The notes: a model not told the origin generated them from the sequence alone. 16,328 bases of DNA from an uncultured Lachnospiraceae bacterium (GCA_905203555.1 CAJKWK010000062.1:1-16328); one strand, 5' to 3'. Numbered from the stretch's first letter, positions 7,168 to 15,286 are shown. Translations and numbers: made by a program.

Positions 7168-8928
7168 TTATGCAACTTTTGGAATCCGGATGTTATCCGG
7201 TGTGAACGGCTTTGCTGTATCGATACGTTGGAAACGAAAGGTTTCATCAATCTGATGCATGCGGCACCACTCCATGAAGTTTTCATATCCACCCCAATGA
7301 TCGATGCCATGCTCATAACCAACCAATTGAGTAAACCGCTGATACATGACCTGTTTTCGAAGTTCTTTTGTCACGTTCGGACGCACTACAACGACATTCT
7401 TAGGTCCGAATGGTTTTTTGGTATTGATCCGCTTTAAGATACATTCTGCAACACCATGCTTTTCATACCATCTTCCAAATGTCTGTACATCCTTCCAGTC
7501 GATTGCACCGTTCCCAAGTTTTTTCAAATCTATATACCTTCTGTACAGCGGATGTCTTCTCTCCGCTTCCGGCGATTCAGATTTTTTACCCAGGATCACA
7601 TTATCCGGGCCGAACGGTTTGGTTTTATCCTTGCGCTGTATGACCGTGGTTTCATCAACCTGATGCAGCCTACACCATAAGCGAAATGCTTCTACATCTT
7701 CCCATTCTTTTGTAATCCCCGCTGCCGTTTTTAAATTGGCGCGTTTGCGATACAGATAATCCAGATTTTTGCTTCGTTCGATCATCTTTGTGAGTTTGTT
7801 GTAATGGCGGCTATATGCCTCCTCTGAAAATAGATCCCATACACAGGTATTTTGGGAATACATCCCTTCCTTTACCTTTCGGAATTCCTTCCAGGATGTG
7901 TATCCGCTGCGGATCGTCCATTCCATAAATTCCATTAAACCAGAAAACGCATTTTCATCTGCGGGGATGGTCCGGTAAACCTGACAGATCCGATTGATGT
8001 CATCGTAATCTTTCGTATTCTTAAAGTACACGTCTTTTAAAGATACTTTCTCATTTTCCTGTTCCACACGCAGTTCCTGGTTCAACTGGTATTTCCGCAC
8101 AATGAGGGCGTGTTCCATAAATTCTTCAAATGGTATTTTTTCAGTGGCCTCCTTCTGGTAAGCCTTTACGAAATAACTCCATTTTCTGTATAGCTTTGTG
8201 AAAGCCATTCCATGTGTACCGTTTCCTTCTTTTCTCCAGCTTGTGTATACATTCTCTCTGGATAATGGAAGGCTGCGGTCAATCTTATGCAGATGCATCT
8301 GTGGATACAAAAGGCCCTGCTCATACTGTTCGTTTGCCCAGGCATAAAAATCGTCCTTTGGCCAAATAGCTGGATCTATCGTATGTCTGCTTTTCATGGA
8401 TTCGTATCTGCTGATGAAATTCACACCGATCTCCTGACTGATCTTTTTCATTTGTTTGTTCAGGAGTGTGCATCTTGCATCTCGTGCCGGCACTTTTTCT
8501 TTTGGACCAACCTGGAAATACACATTGTCTGGCGCCAACGGTTTTCTTTTATCCATTGGTTTCAAGGATGCGTGAAACGGGATTTCCTTCTGATGCTGTT
8601 GTGCCCAATGTACGAATTTCCTGATATCTTTCCATTCAGAACCCCACACATCTTCTCCATGGCTTCTTCTCATCTCTCTGTGTTTCTTTGCAAATTTGAT
8701 TCCGGTGGTTTGGTACAGGGTGTCTTCCAGCTTATACATTTTGTCCCATAACATGCAGTTATCAGGACCGTATGGCAATGTTTCATCAAAGCGGATTAGT
8801 TTTCTCCCTGGAGAAAGCTGCATTTCATTTAGCAGCCAGGTAAGAAACTCAAATTCATCCTCCCATTCCGGTACGGTATTTCCTCTAATTTGTGCCAAAT
8901 ACTTGTCTTCTTCTGCAATTACATCCAT
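7168..8928 (-). CDS. 586-aa protein of eight diverged tandem modules (RiD..kPfgPdNv repeats)
   Basis: Every 63-90 residues the protein repeats a unit: W/F-rich helix (x-F-x-x-W), then a strand, then R-x-D-x-x-K-P-F-x-P-D-N-[VCI]. I place modules at about residues 21-58, 99-136, 189-227, 264-301, 327-363, 408-444, 477-512 and 544-580. The last three are best conserved (RKDKTKPFGPDNV, RINTKKPFGPKNV, RIDTAKPFTPDNI); modules 3-5 are degenerate. The motif resembles the 'IDRID..gnY.P.NCRW' segment seen next to HNH/AP2-type phage endonuclease and DNA-binding domains, usually in one copy. No HNH catalytic residues are visible, so a multivalent nucleic-acid binder is my inference. The ATG at 8928 has GGAG 9 nt upstream. 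Single-gene unit between promoter P3 and a strong terminator. Confidence 0.9.
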   Translation of the reverse strand: MDVIAEEDKYLAQIRGNTVPEWEDEFEFLTWLLNEMQLSPGRKLIRFDETLPYGPDNCMLWDKMYKLEDTLYQTTGIKFAKKHREMRRSHGEDVWGSEWKDIRKFVHWAQQHQKEIPFHASLKPMDKRKPLAPDNVYFQVGPKEKVPARDARCTLLNKQMKKISQEIGVNFISRYESMKSRHTIDPAIWPKDDFYAWANEQYEQGLLYPQMHLHKIDRSLPLSRENVYTSWRKEGNGTHGMAFTKLYRKWSYFVKAYQKEATEKIPFEEFMEHALIVRKYQLNQELRVEQENEKVSLKDVYFKNTKDYDDINRICQVYRTIPADENAFSGLMEFMEWTIRSGYTSWKEFRKVKEGMYSQNTCVWDLFSEEAYSRHYNKLTKMIERSKNLDYLYRKRANLKTAAGITKEWEDVEAFRLWCRLHQVDETTVIQRKDKTKPFGPDNVILGKKSESPEAERRHPLYRRYIDLKKLGNGAIDWKDVQTFGRWYEKHGVAECILKRINTKKPFGPKNVVVVRPNVTKELRKQVMYQRFTQLVGYEHGIDHWGGYENFMEWCRMHQIDETFRFQRIDTAKPFTPDNIRIPKVA

Positions 8929-9041
8929 TCTTCTGTACTCCTTTTTTTTCTTCTGTGATGACGGCTATGCCGCTGTTATATTTAGTTGCACTACATTTTT
9001 TGGCGTAATCTGTTTCTCTGTGCCTTTATTTTTCGTAAATA

Positions 9042-9047
9042 ATTATG
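9042..9047 (-). promoter_or_regulatory. Shared promoter element P3 (CATAAT-TAT)
   Basis: On the minus strand CATATCTCCCTC-CATAAT-TATTTACG, 113 nt before the tandem-module gene. This leader is longer than those of the other units and contains a small GGC-ATA-GCC hairpin near 8962-8971. Confidence 0.5.
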
Positions 9048-9069
9048 GAGGGAGATATGATTTGGTTAC

Positions 9070-9102
9070 AAAAAAAGAACTGCCCTGTGTTATGGCAGCT
9101 CT
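9070..9102 (-). terminator. Intrinsic terminator of the 299-aa gene
   Basis: On the minus strand AGAGCTGCC and GGCAGTTCT (nine pairs, one G-U), followed by T7. It lies 8 nt past the stop at 9110. Confidence 0.9.
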
Positions 9103-9109
9103 AAAAGAG

Positions 9110-10009
9110 TTAATCGGCGTTAATGAGTATCGGAGTGTTCGGAAGCTCAATCTGGCTTGCATCGAAAAATACCTTTTTGGCCACATCTGTGCTTTCTGGA
9201 ATGTCTGTCAGGATTCCCTCTGACGCAAACCGTTTCATTCCTTCCTGCAGTTCCTTGAGTGTGAAGTGTATTTTTTTAATTGGACGTTTTACTACATAAG
9301 AGATAAAAAACAACTCATCATTGATGCCAAGACACTTCTGCGTATCGAATTTCATAAGTAACGCTTCCGTTCCTGTTTCGAAATAGGTCCGTCCGAGATC
9401 GCAGATCCTGTGGCCGTCCCGCTCCATATTTTCGATATTCAGGATATATCTTGATACATACACATTCCCTTTTCCATAATACCGTTCTAATCCTTTCATG
9501 AGTACTCGTGTCTCATCTGGACCCAACTGGTAGGATGTTTCTGTTTCCGGATCCGGTTTTGTAACAGAGACTGGAATCGCATACAGGCTGCATGGGGTTC
9601 CAGCCCCGGATTGCCTTAAGACAGACAGGATCTGTTTGGGATCCGGTTGGTCGCCGAAAAAGGCAACCTGGCTGTCCAGCGTATTTTCCACTTTTTCCTG
9701 TTTTAAGTATTCCAGATAGTTATCTCCAAGGGCGCAAAGATTGAATGTGACCTGATCGGATTCCTCTGGCAGGAATCGGTAGGCTTTTGATACGATAGTG
9801 GCAGATGACTCCAGGTAATGATATATATTATCTGGATGGAATCCGCGTTTCCAATCCTGCCAGTCTGCCTGCCCGACTGTTTCCCGGTATACGCTCCAGG
9901 AAGGCCACAGAAGCTGTAATGCCTTCTGATTCAGTAGTTCTCGTTTAGATTCTTCGATGATCCGTTTGTTTTCCTTTTCTGTTTTTCTTTTCTTGAAAAA
10001 ATCAAACAT
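9110..10009 (-). CDS. Unrecognised 299-aa protein
   Basis: I choose the ATG at 10009 (MFDFFKKRKTEKENKRIIEE) because AAAGGAG lies 7 nt upstream; an earlier in-frame ATG at 10027 has no ribosome site. The first about 30 residues are a basic, charged helix. The rest is a mixed alpha/beta soluble protein with no membrane segment: WSVYRETVGQADWQDW near 38-53, then LLMKFDTQKCLGINDELFF and a Lys-rich C-terminal part ending SQIELPNTPILINAD. No family is recognised. It begins 27 nt after the stop of the 112-aa gene and shares its transcript, so the two probably work together. Confidence 0.8.
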   Translation of the reverse strand: MFDFFKKRKTEKENKRIIEESKRELLNQKALQLLWPSWSVYRETVGQADWQDWKRGFHPDNIYHYLESSATIVSKAYRFLPEESDQVTFNLCALGDNYLEYLKQEKVENTLDSQVAFFGDQPDPKQILSVLRQSGAGTPCSLYAIPVSVTKPDPETETSYQLGPDETRVLMKGLERYYGKGNVYVSRYILNIENMERDGHRICDLGRTYFETGTEALLMKFDTQKCLGINDELFFISYVVKRPIKKIHFTLKELQEGMKRFASEGILTDIPESTDVAKKVFFDASQIELPNTPILINAD

Positions 10010-10036
10010 GTGTTTTCTCCTTTGCAAATTAGACGG

Positions 10037-10375
10037 TTAATTTTCTGTTGAGAATGAGATTACAGAACTGATCTCTCCTCCCAGCAACTGAATGCGGTTG
10101 TTTATCGTCAACCGGATCGCTTCGTACAGTTCCGCTTTCCACTTTACGGCATCGCTTCCGTATTCTCCGCCAAGCAGATACAGTTCCGCAAAATCACGCA
10201 GATTTTTCAGGTTTGTAATATCCCGCTTTTCGATTTCAAGCCATTGCTTGATCATCTCATCTCGGTTTTTGTTTTTTGTGGTTTCGAAACGAAAGAACGA
10301 TGTCAATTCTTTGATGGACTGATAATTTGTTTTTTCTGGACGCTGCATTTTTGTATCTCCTATCACTTTTCCCAT
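10037..10375 (-). CDS. Unrecognised protein, 112 aa (or 103 aa)
   Basis: The frame opens MGKVIGDTKMQRPEKTNYQS. Either ATG may be used: the first (10375) follows GAGGAAG, while the second (10348, MQRPEK) has GGAG 8 nt upstream and looks stronger. The protein is largely helical and charged, with FFRFETTKNKNRDEMIKQWL and a conserved-looking ELYLLGGEYGSDAVKWKAEL segment, ending in EISSVISFSTEN. I recognise no family. It is the first gene of a two-gene unit behind promoter P4. Confidence 0.75.
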   Translation of the reverse strand: MGKVIGDTKMQRPEKTNYQSIKELTSFFRFETTKNKNRDEMIKQWLEIEKRDITNLKNLRDFAELYLLGGEYGSDAVKWKAELYEAIRLTINNRIQLLGGEISSVISFSTEN

Positions 10376-10422
10376 TTTTCTTCTTCCTCTCTTCTTCTCT
10401 ATATCTTTTGTAGTTCGGGTTA

Positions 10423-10428
10423 ATTATG
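10423..10428 (-). promoter_or_regulatory. Shared promoter element P4 (CATAAT-TAA)
   Basis: On the minus strand TTGTCATTTCTAATCT-CATAAT-TAACC, 48 nt before the 112-aa gene. A TTGTCA lies only 10 nt upstream, too close for a standard -35. Confidence 0.5.
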
Positions 10429-10474
10429 AGATTAGAAATGACAAATTAAGAAGAAACTGTTGTTTTTTTGTGAA

Positions 10475-10505
10475 ATAAAAAGAGCTACCGAATCGGCAGC
10501 TCTTT
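10475..10505 (-). terminator. Intrinsic terminator of the 81-aa gene
   Basis: On the minus strand AAAGAGCT-GCCG-ATT-CGGT-AGCTCTTT followed by TTATTT. It lies about 110 nt past the stop at 10616; I find no supported gene in that gap. Confidence 0.8.
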
Positions 10506-10615
10506 CGAGAGTTTTTGGTTTGCTTCGCACAATCTCACACATTTCAGGACATATCAGCAAGAATCCTCGGCCATTCAATGACCAAGTTGGTTGACTGACA
10601 GGATGAGATCCATGT

Positions 10616-10861
10616 TTAATCGATAATGTCATCCATGTCACGCAGTTCTTTTTTCTGTGGAAGTAGATGTGCATACATTTCTTCAAAATACGTTTTTCTT
10701 TCATTCTCCGGAAGGTTTTCCCAAGGCCCGTTTTCTTCTTCCTGTAGTTCTTTCCATTGTCTTTGGCATTCCGCTTCCACATATTCCTTGAATGTCATCT
10801 TTGTTGCAACTGCTTCAAAATCAGTTTCGTTGATCAGTACCTGTTTTTTCTCGTTTTTCAT
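10616..10861 (-). CDS. Small acidic protein, 81 aa, unrecognised
   Basis: The ATG at 10861 follows a strong GGAGGAAG site. The product (MKNEKKQVLINETDFEAVAT... ending KKELRDMDDIID) is acidic and helical, without cysteines in motifs or membrane segments. It is expressed as a single-gene unit from P5, just downstream of the helicase gene. Small acidic proteins of this kind are common in mobile elements, but no function can be read from the sequence. Confidence 0.75.
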   Translation of the reverse strand: MKNEKKQVLINETDFEAVATKMTFKEYVEAECQRQWKELQEEENGPWENLPENERKTYFEEMYAHLLPQKKELRDMDDIID

Positions 10862-10907
10862 ATGCTTCCTCCATTGTTTTGTTGTGTTTTATTAATAGGT
10901 TAGCTTA

Positions 10908-10913
10908 ATTATA
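10908..10913 (-). promoter_or_regulatory. Shared promoter element P5 (TATAAT-TAA)
   Basis: On the minus strand GTGCTA-TATAAT-TAAGC, 47 nt before the 81-aa gene. It is a perfect -10 with TTGTTC 17 nt upstream as a weak possible -35, the closest of the group to an ordinary sigma-A promoter. Confidence 0.6.
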
Positions 10914-10950
10914 TAGCACTTGATGCTTTGGAACAAAAATCAAACTCTGC

Positions 10951-10995
10951 GGATAACAAAATTTTTGGTTTGTTCAAATTTTTTTTTTGTTATCC
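10951..10995. repeat. 11-bp perfect inverted repeat GGATAACAAAA / TTTTGTTATCC
   Basis: The arms lie at 10951-10961 and 10985-10995 with 23 bp between them, mostly A/T. It sits between the helicase stop and the promoter of the 81-aa gene. It could be a weak bidirectional terminator or a protein site; the left arm overlaps a TGCGGATAA motif also found at 224 and 2094. Confidence 0.5.
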
Positions 10996-11065
10996 AATCG
11001 CTTCCAGTGGCAGGTTCCCGCGGCGAAAAATGTAATTACAGGTCGTTATTTTCTTTTTTTAAGTT

Positions 11066-13486
11066 TTAAATCTCCCATAACGGCTGAACTTTTTCCATCA
11101 GACACTCCTGCAGTCTGGTGAATCTCTGACTGGAACCAATGGTCTCCACTGCTTTTTTGAGTGCTGGCAGTTCACAGAAAAGCGCAAAATCTTTTTTCGT
11201 CCTGGTTTCTGCAGTATAAAAGATGGAGCGGTTCAAAAGGTTGCCATGCTCTTCTGCTAAAACCATCAGCACCCTTTTATATTCAGAACCCTGCGCTTTA
11301 TGTACGGTAGATGCGTATGCCAGAGAGAGTTGCTCAATATCTTCGCTTCCGTACCGGCATTTGATCCCATCGTCCATACGAATTACCATCGTGTTATCCT
11401 TGATTTCCAGGATGGTTCCGGTATCCCCATTAAAAACTCCACATCCCCGGTAGGCATGCATAGAGCTATCCTCTTCCTCGGGTTCCCATACCCAAGCCAT
11501 TTGATAATTATTTTTCATCTGCATTACGCGGTCCCCTACGCGGAAACCGTTCCATTCCGCCAGTCCCGGTTTTTGTGGGTTGCAGGCATCCTGTAAAGCG
11601 CGGTTTAACATGTTCGTCCCTGTTATCCCATATTTCCGGCAGGGAGATAGAACGCAGATATCACTTGGCGACATGCCCTGGGATAAGGAATTTAGATAAG
11701 TATCTGTTACGGCTTTTACCATCCGCTTTTTATCCATAACGCAGACAAAAAAATCATCACCGCAAGACAGCCATGGGTTTCCAGTATTAATTTTCACAGC
11801 ATTTTCTGCGATCCGCCCGGCATTTCGGAAGCACTCTGTTAGCGTCGATACCGGAACGCGCCCTGATGCAATGAGATCACGAAAAAAGTTCCCCGGTCCA
11901 ACTGGGGGAAGTTGGTCTGCATCCCCAATCAGAATCAGTGTGGATGACTGCGAATATTCCATCAACTCTTTTGCTAAAAAGATATCTACCATGCTGGTTT
12001 CATCGCACAGGATCAGAGTCTGATTCGTTGGTTCCACCATTGGGGAATCCGAACAGATCCCAATCATGCGGTGGATGGTGGCACATGGACATCCGACTTC
12101 TTTTGTTGTTTCCGCCATCCGTTTTGCAGCCCTTCCAGTTGGAGCAACCATGACGATGCTGTTTCCGACATGCTCTTTCCACCATAATGCAATTTCCTGG
12201 ATAACGGTGGTTTTTCCGTATCCTGGCCCACCAGTAATGATGCTGATACGCGTATGAAGGCTCCGGTTGATCGCTTCTTTTTGCCCTGCTGCTAGTTTCA
12301 CATGCTCCCTGTTCCCATCACGATCCGTTACGAAGTGAGTTTCTTCATACCGTTTCAAAAATTCGTCAATATCTGTCGGTTCGCAGATGCATGTGGATTC
12401 CGACATATCCATGACCATATCAGCCACAGATTGTTCTACATCATATAAGCTTTTTAATGCTACCAGATCGGATTCAGAAACCACAAGATCCAAAGATTCT
12501 GCTGCATGGACCGCGTCTGTATATTGTCTGCCATATCGTTCCCACTCTTTCTGCCATTCGTCAAGAAGGTCAGAATCCTCTTTTGTGAGTTTGTAAGCCT
12601 CTATAATATTTTGACGCCTGATATCCCACCAGTCTGCATCCCGTTTGGCCCGGTACATCAAGGCTGTGCCATATGATTTTAATGTTTCCGGAAATGCCAG
12701 CAATGCTTCCTGAAATTTTCGTTTTGCCATGTATGGACGTAGGTAGCAATGTCCATTTTGGCGTGATGTATCTTCCAGGACACATGCGACGGCCTGCCTC
12801 ATTCTTCTGATATCATGGCGCTGCATGCTGATCTGCTCAGAAATGACATCGATTCGCCGAAACGAAAAATCCAGATCCCTGCAGAGTTGGAAAATGTCAT
12901 TCCTTAGGATCTCTGAAACCTGATCTCCGTAATATTTCTTAATCCGGTCTGCTTCTCTTAGAGAGAACGCACCATCGGTAAATAATAAAATATCCTTAAT
13001 GGCGTCGCACTCCTTCCACGCCGCCCGTACAGTAGCCAGCCGTTTTTTTCCGATGCCTTTTACTTTGGCGATTTGTGCCGTATCACATTCCAGAATGCCG
13101 GCAGCATCCTCTCCAAACCGATCGATAATCCGTTCCGCTAAGTCTTTGCCTATAGACAGGAACTGTTTGGACTGTAAAAGGATGCGTACTCCGTTCTTTG
13201 TGCTGCCACTATATGGAGAAAACCATACAATATCGAATTTCGTACCGTCTGGCGGAAGTGGTGCATCCTCTTTTTTATTTCCTCTTTTTCTCTTATCTTG
13301 TTTTCTATCTTCTGATTCTTCCGTTTGCTTCAGTTCCATGCGTGCTTCCAATCCCTCAGAAAGGCCAGGCGCATATCCAAAACATTCATATATGTGGTTT
13401 TTGTATTCCATGAGGAACCTGGCCTGACAGGTATCCTCGTCGTATTCCATGACGGTATCAATCCGTCCGACCAATGTGATTCTCAT
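11066..13486 (-). CDS. RecD2-like SF1B DNA helicase, 806 aa
   Basis: The C-terminal half is a superfamily 1B helicase: Walker A GGPGYGKTT (419-427), motif Ia APTGRAAKRM (448-457), Walker B LILCDETS (491-498), motif III GDADQLPPVGPG (521-532), ECFRN (551-555), motif V AYASTVHKAQGSEYKRV (723-739) and motif VI YTAETRTK (757-764) with the arginine finger at 762. Residues 142-157 (KGIGKKRLATVRAAW) are a helix-hairpin-helix DNA-binding motif, as in the RecD2 N-terminal region. RecD2 enzymes move 5' to 3' on DNA and work without RecBC. Residues 55-75 form a charged linker that differs from host RecD2, suggesting an element-borne version. It is transcribed from P6, beside the phased palindrome array, so a role in element replication is plausible inference. 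The upstream ribosome site is weak (AAGGAAG). Confidence 0.95.
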   Translation of the reverse strand: MRITLVGRIDTVMEYDEDTCQARFLMEYKNHIYECFGYAPGLSEGLEARMELKQTEESEDRKQDKRKRGNKKEDAPLPPDGTKFDIVWFSPYSGSTKNGVRILLQSKQFLSIGKDLAERIIDRFGEDAAGILECDTAQIAKVKGIGKKRLATVRAAWKECDAIKDILLFTDGAFSLREADRIKKYYGDQVSEILRNDIFQLCRDLDFSFRRIDVISEQISMQRHDIRRMRQAVACVLEDTSRQNGHCYLRPYMAKRKFQEALLAFPETLKSYGTALMYRAKRDADWWDIRRQNIIEAYKLTKEDSDLLDEWQKEWERYGRQYTDAVHAAESLDLVVSESDLVALKSLYDVEQSVADMVMDMSESTCICEPTDIDEFLKRYEETHFVTDRDGNREHVKLAAGQKEAINRSLHTRISIITGGPGYGKTTVIQEIALWWKEHVGNSIVMVAPTGRAAKRMAETTKEVGCPCATIHRMIGICSDSPMVEPTNQTLILCDETSMVDIFLAKELMEYSQSSTLILIGDADQLPPVGPGNFFRDLIASGRVPVSTLTECFRNAGRIAENAVKINTGNPWLSCGDDFFVCVMDKKRMVKAVTDTYLNSLSQGMSPSDICVLSPCRKYGITGTNMLNRALQDACNPQKPGLAEWNGFRVGDRVMQMKNNYQMAWVWEPEEEDSSMHAYRGCGVFNGDTGTILEIKDNTMVIRMDDGIKCRYGSEDIEQLSLAYASTVHKAQGSEYKRVLMVLAEEHGNLLNRSIFYTAETRTKKDFALFCELPALKKAVETIGSSQRFTRLQECLMEKVQPLWEI

Positions 13487-13516
13487 TTTCTTTCTTCTTC
13501 CTTTTTCGTTTCTTTA

Positions 13517-13522
13517 ATTATG
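13517..13522 (-). promoter_or_regulatory. Shared promoter element P6 (CATAAT-TAA)
   Basis: On the minus strand GATTCTTAG-CATAAT-TAAAG, 31 nt before the helicase start, with no -35 hexamer. The palindrome array begins about 35 bp further upstream, so array-bound protein could influence this promoter. Confidence 0.5.
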
Positions 13523-13557
13523 CTAAGAATCTCCCATTTTTTGGTTTTACGGCTATG

Positions 13558-14297
13558 CCATCACATACATGGTGGCGTATTGTTCTTCATTATGATTTTC
13601 CATCACATACATGGTGGAAAAATCGTATGGTCTGTGCTTTTATACTTCAGTTACTTGATGGTAGTTGCAGCTTCGGAAGAGCTTGACAACATATTCTGTA
13701 CTCATATACCACCACATACATGATGATTTCCGGAAAAACAATGGGTGCAATACCATCACATACATGATGGAGTAAGGAAGAAAAATAGAAAGAAATTGGT
13801 CGGATACCATCAGATACATGAAGTTATTAGCGGATTATCCTGGTACAACGCCACCACATACATGGTGGTATCTTGTAAATAAAACATCACATTCGTGGTG
13901 GTATATGGAGTAGGCGTTATCATTATGTCACCACATACATGAAGTAAATGAGAAGTGGATTAAAAAATGATTCCGTATATTACGCCAGATACATGAAGGA
14001 AGAATTATTGAAAGAACAGAGGCTATATGTAAAGTGCCATCACATACATGGCGGCATTTTCCTCTTTTTTCACTTTTTATCATCACATACATGATGACCT
14101 TTTTGATTACCAGATGCTAAATACCATCACATACTTGGAGTATACAATTACACAATACCATCAGATACATGGTGGTATTTCCGTATGATACACGCCAACG
14201 ATTGTAGATCTTCATTTTTCCTTCCATTATTTTTCCATCACATATGTGGTGGCAATATGGCATGGCAGCAGGTGATGTTTCATCCTGTATGTGGTGG
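13558..14297. repeat. Array of about 15 helically phased 18-bp palindromes (CCAYCA-CATACA-TGRTGG)
   Basis: Copies start at 13558, 13600, 13709, 13753, 13807, 13851, 13884, 13928, 13982, 14037, 14080, 14124, 14158, 14235 and 14280. Each has two 6-bp arms around a 6-bp centre, CATACA in most and GATACA in three (13807, 13982, 14158). Perfect palindromes occur at 13753 (CCATCA/TGATGG), 13851 (CCACCA/TGGTGG) and 14080 (TCATCA/TGATGA); the copy at 14280 is weak and inverted. Right arms read TGAAG in three copies (13807, 13928, 13982). Start-to-start distances are 42, 109, 44, 54, 44, 33, 44, 54, 55, 43, 44, 34, 77 and 45, all within 2 of a multiple of 11; the 109 gap holds a degraded copy near 13644. 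Sites therefore face one side of the helix, pointing to a bound protein array such as an origin or centromere. No gene overlaps it. Confidence 0.9.
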
Positions 14298-14840
14298 TAC
14301 ATACACCTTCCTCTTCTTTTCCTTTTCTATTAAAAAATGAAGGAAGAAGGAATGGGATTGGAGCAGGAATTTTTTTGCGCCACTTGTTTGAAAAAATATC
14401 TGGACGATTGATGTTCGGTCTATACAATACGCGTCATGGAAAATGAAAACAAAGAAGAAAACCGCTTTCCTTCCTGTCTTTTTCTTTTATCTTCCATGCT
14501 TTTTTGAGGATGCTGCATATGATTCTGGAAAATGTAGAGGTTTCGGCAGTTGTACACACAGATTGCGGGCGAAATGTTATGACTTGAAGTGAGTGGAAGC
14601 GGCTGGCGCTATGATACAGAGTGTTTTGGGTGGTAAAAGTAGAAAGTGAAAGGAAAGAAACTTATCTTCACTTACTGGATTTTTATTTTTCGGAAATTGA
14701 AAAGATAAGGAAAGTCGAGGAAATGGCAACCATTCAATGAATGCAGTTGCTAACTTATTAGCAATGTTAAAACGCTAATACTAGCAATGACCAAAATTAG
14801 ATCCCAGATCCAGAGGAGAAAATTGGGAAAATTGGCGAAA
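14298..14840. other. Gene-free stretch with small inverted repeats
   Basis: No reading frame with a ribosome site was found on either strand. Near its end lie TTGCTAA-CTTA-TTAGCAA (14747-14764) and GCTA-ATAC-TAGC (14774-14785), with the two words TTAGCAATG and CTAGCAATG repeated. These could be protein or recombinase sites. Long pyrimidine/purine-rich tracts occupy 14305-14360 and 14450-14510. Confidence 0.5.
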
Positions 14841-14869
14841 AAGAACCGCCCAGGATCACTCCCAGGCGG
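14841..14869 (-). terminator. Terminator of the SpaA-like remnant
   Basis: On the minus strand CCGCC (14865-14869) pairs with GGCGG (14846-14850), followed by TTCTTTTTC. It is nearly identical to the one at 16272-16302. Confidence 0.8.
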
Positions 14870-14896
14870 CCCATCTTTAGTTTTCGTAGTCAATGT
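14846..14896 (-). repeat. 51-bp repeat, copy 1 (SpaA-like gene end plus terminator)
   Basis: Matches 16278-16328 with three differences; two of them are silent in the last codons (AAC/AAT, GAA/GAG). The second copy is cut by the window edge, so the duplication may be longer. Confidence 0.9.
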
Positions 14897-15241
14897 CTTC
14901 CATCAGGTTGCCATCGTAACGCACCGCCGTTACCTTCTGGTACATATCCCCGTCCACATAATACTGTGTCTTGTCGGAGTACACTTCGTAGGCAACCGGC
15001 TTGCTTCTTGCGTAGCCGTTCGGCGCCTTTAACTCTGCCAGAACATACACGCCGGCTCCCACCGGCTGCGGTGTTACAAAGTATCCGGTGTTCTGGTTTT
15101 TGTAGACCTTATCGGCAGCATCCTCCTCGCCGGCAGCCTTCACGTCGTTGTTGGTGTAGACCGTCATCTGGCCCGTCCGGTTTCCAAGACGGTCCGTCAG
15201 CATGATCTGCTCACTTTCCACACAGACCGGAGTTCTGCAAA
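14877..15241 (-). pseudogene. 3' remnant of a SpaA/Cna-B-type surface protein
   Basis: An open frame of about 120 codons without a proper start; the first usable codon is a GTG at 15221 with no ribosome site, and the frame closes at a TAA upstream, near 15260. The sequence is that of the last beta-rich domain of a large Firmicute SpaA-type pilin-like surface protein: ELKAPNGYARSKPVAYEVYS is the typical strand with the E..APxGY isopeptide-domain signature, and it ends DGNLMEDIDYEN. GC content is visibly higher than in the neighbouring genes. The 5' side joins directly to the terminator of the GNAT gene. The same C-terminal codons and terminator recur at 16278-16328, so this is most likely a duplicated gene end separated from its parent by an inserted module. 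Confidence 0.8.
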
Positions 15242-15242
15242 T

Positions 15243-15274
15243 AAAAAGAAGAGAGTATTAGTTACCCTCTTCTT
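15243..15274 (-). terminator. Terminator of the GNAT module
   Basis: On the minus strand AAGAAGAG (15267-15274) pairs with CTCTTCTT (15246-15253), followed by TTTATTT. It lies 12 nt past the stop at 15287. Confidence 0.85.
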
Positions 15275-15286
15275 ACATCTATTCTG

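Noticed and set aside
8961..8971. ACGGCTATGCC shared with 13549-13559
   Set aside because: Two copies of an 11-mer in different positions relative to their genes (leader versus upstream of promoter); too little to call a motif.
10432..10615. Minus-strand frame running past the 81-aa gene
   Set aside because: Mostly an out-of-frame shadow of the 81-aa gene; small ATG frames in the gap lack ribosome sites and run through a terminator.
13558..14297. CRISPR array
   Set aside because: Repeats are only 18 bp, imperfect and palindromic, spacer lengths vary from 15 to about 90 bp in 11-bp steps, and no cas gene is present.
13558..14297. Array of RNA hairpins as the main explanation of the repeats
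   Set aside because: G-U pairs on the plus strand are suggestive, but helical phasing of sites in unrelated spacer DNA points to DNA-bound protein, and several copies do not fold.
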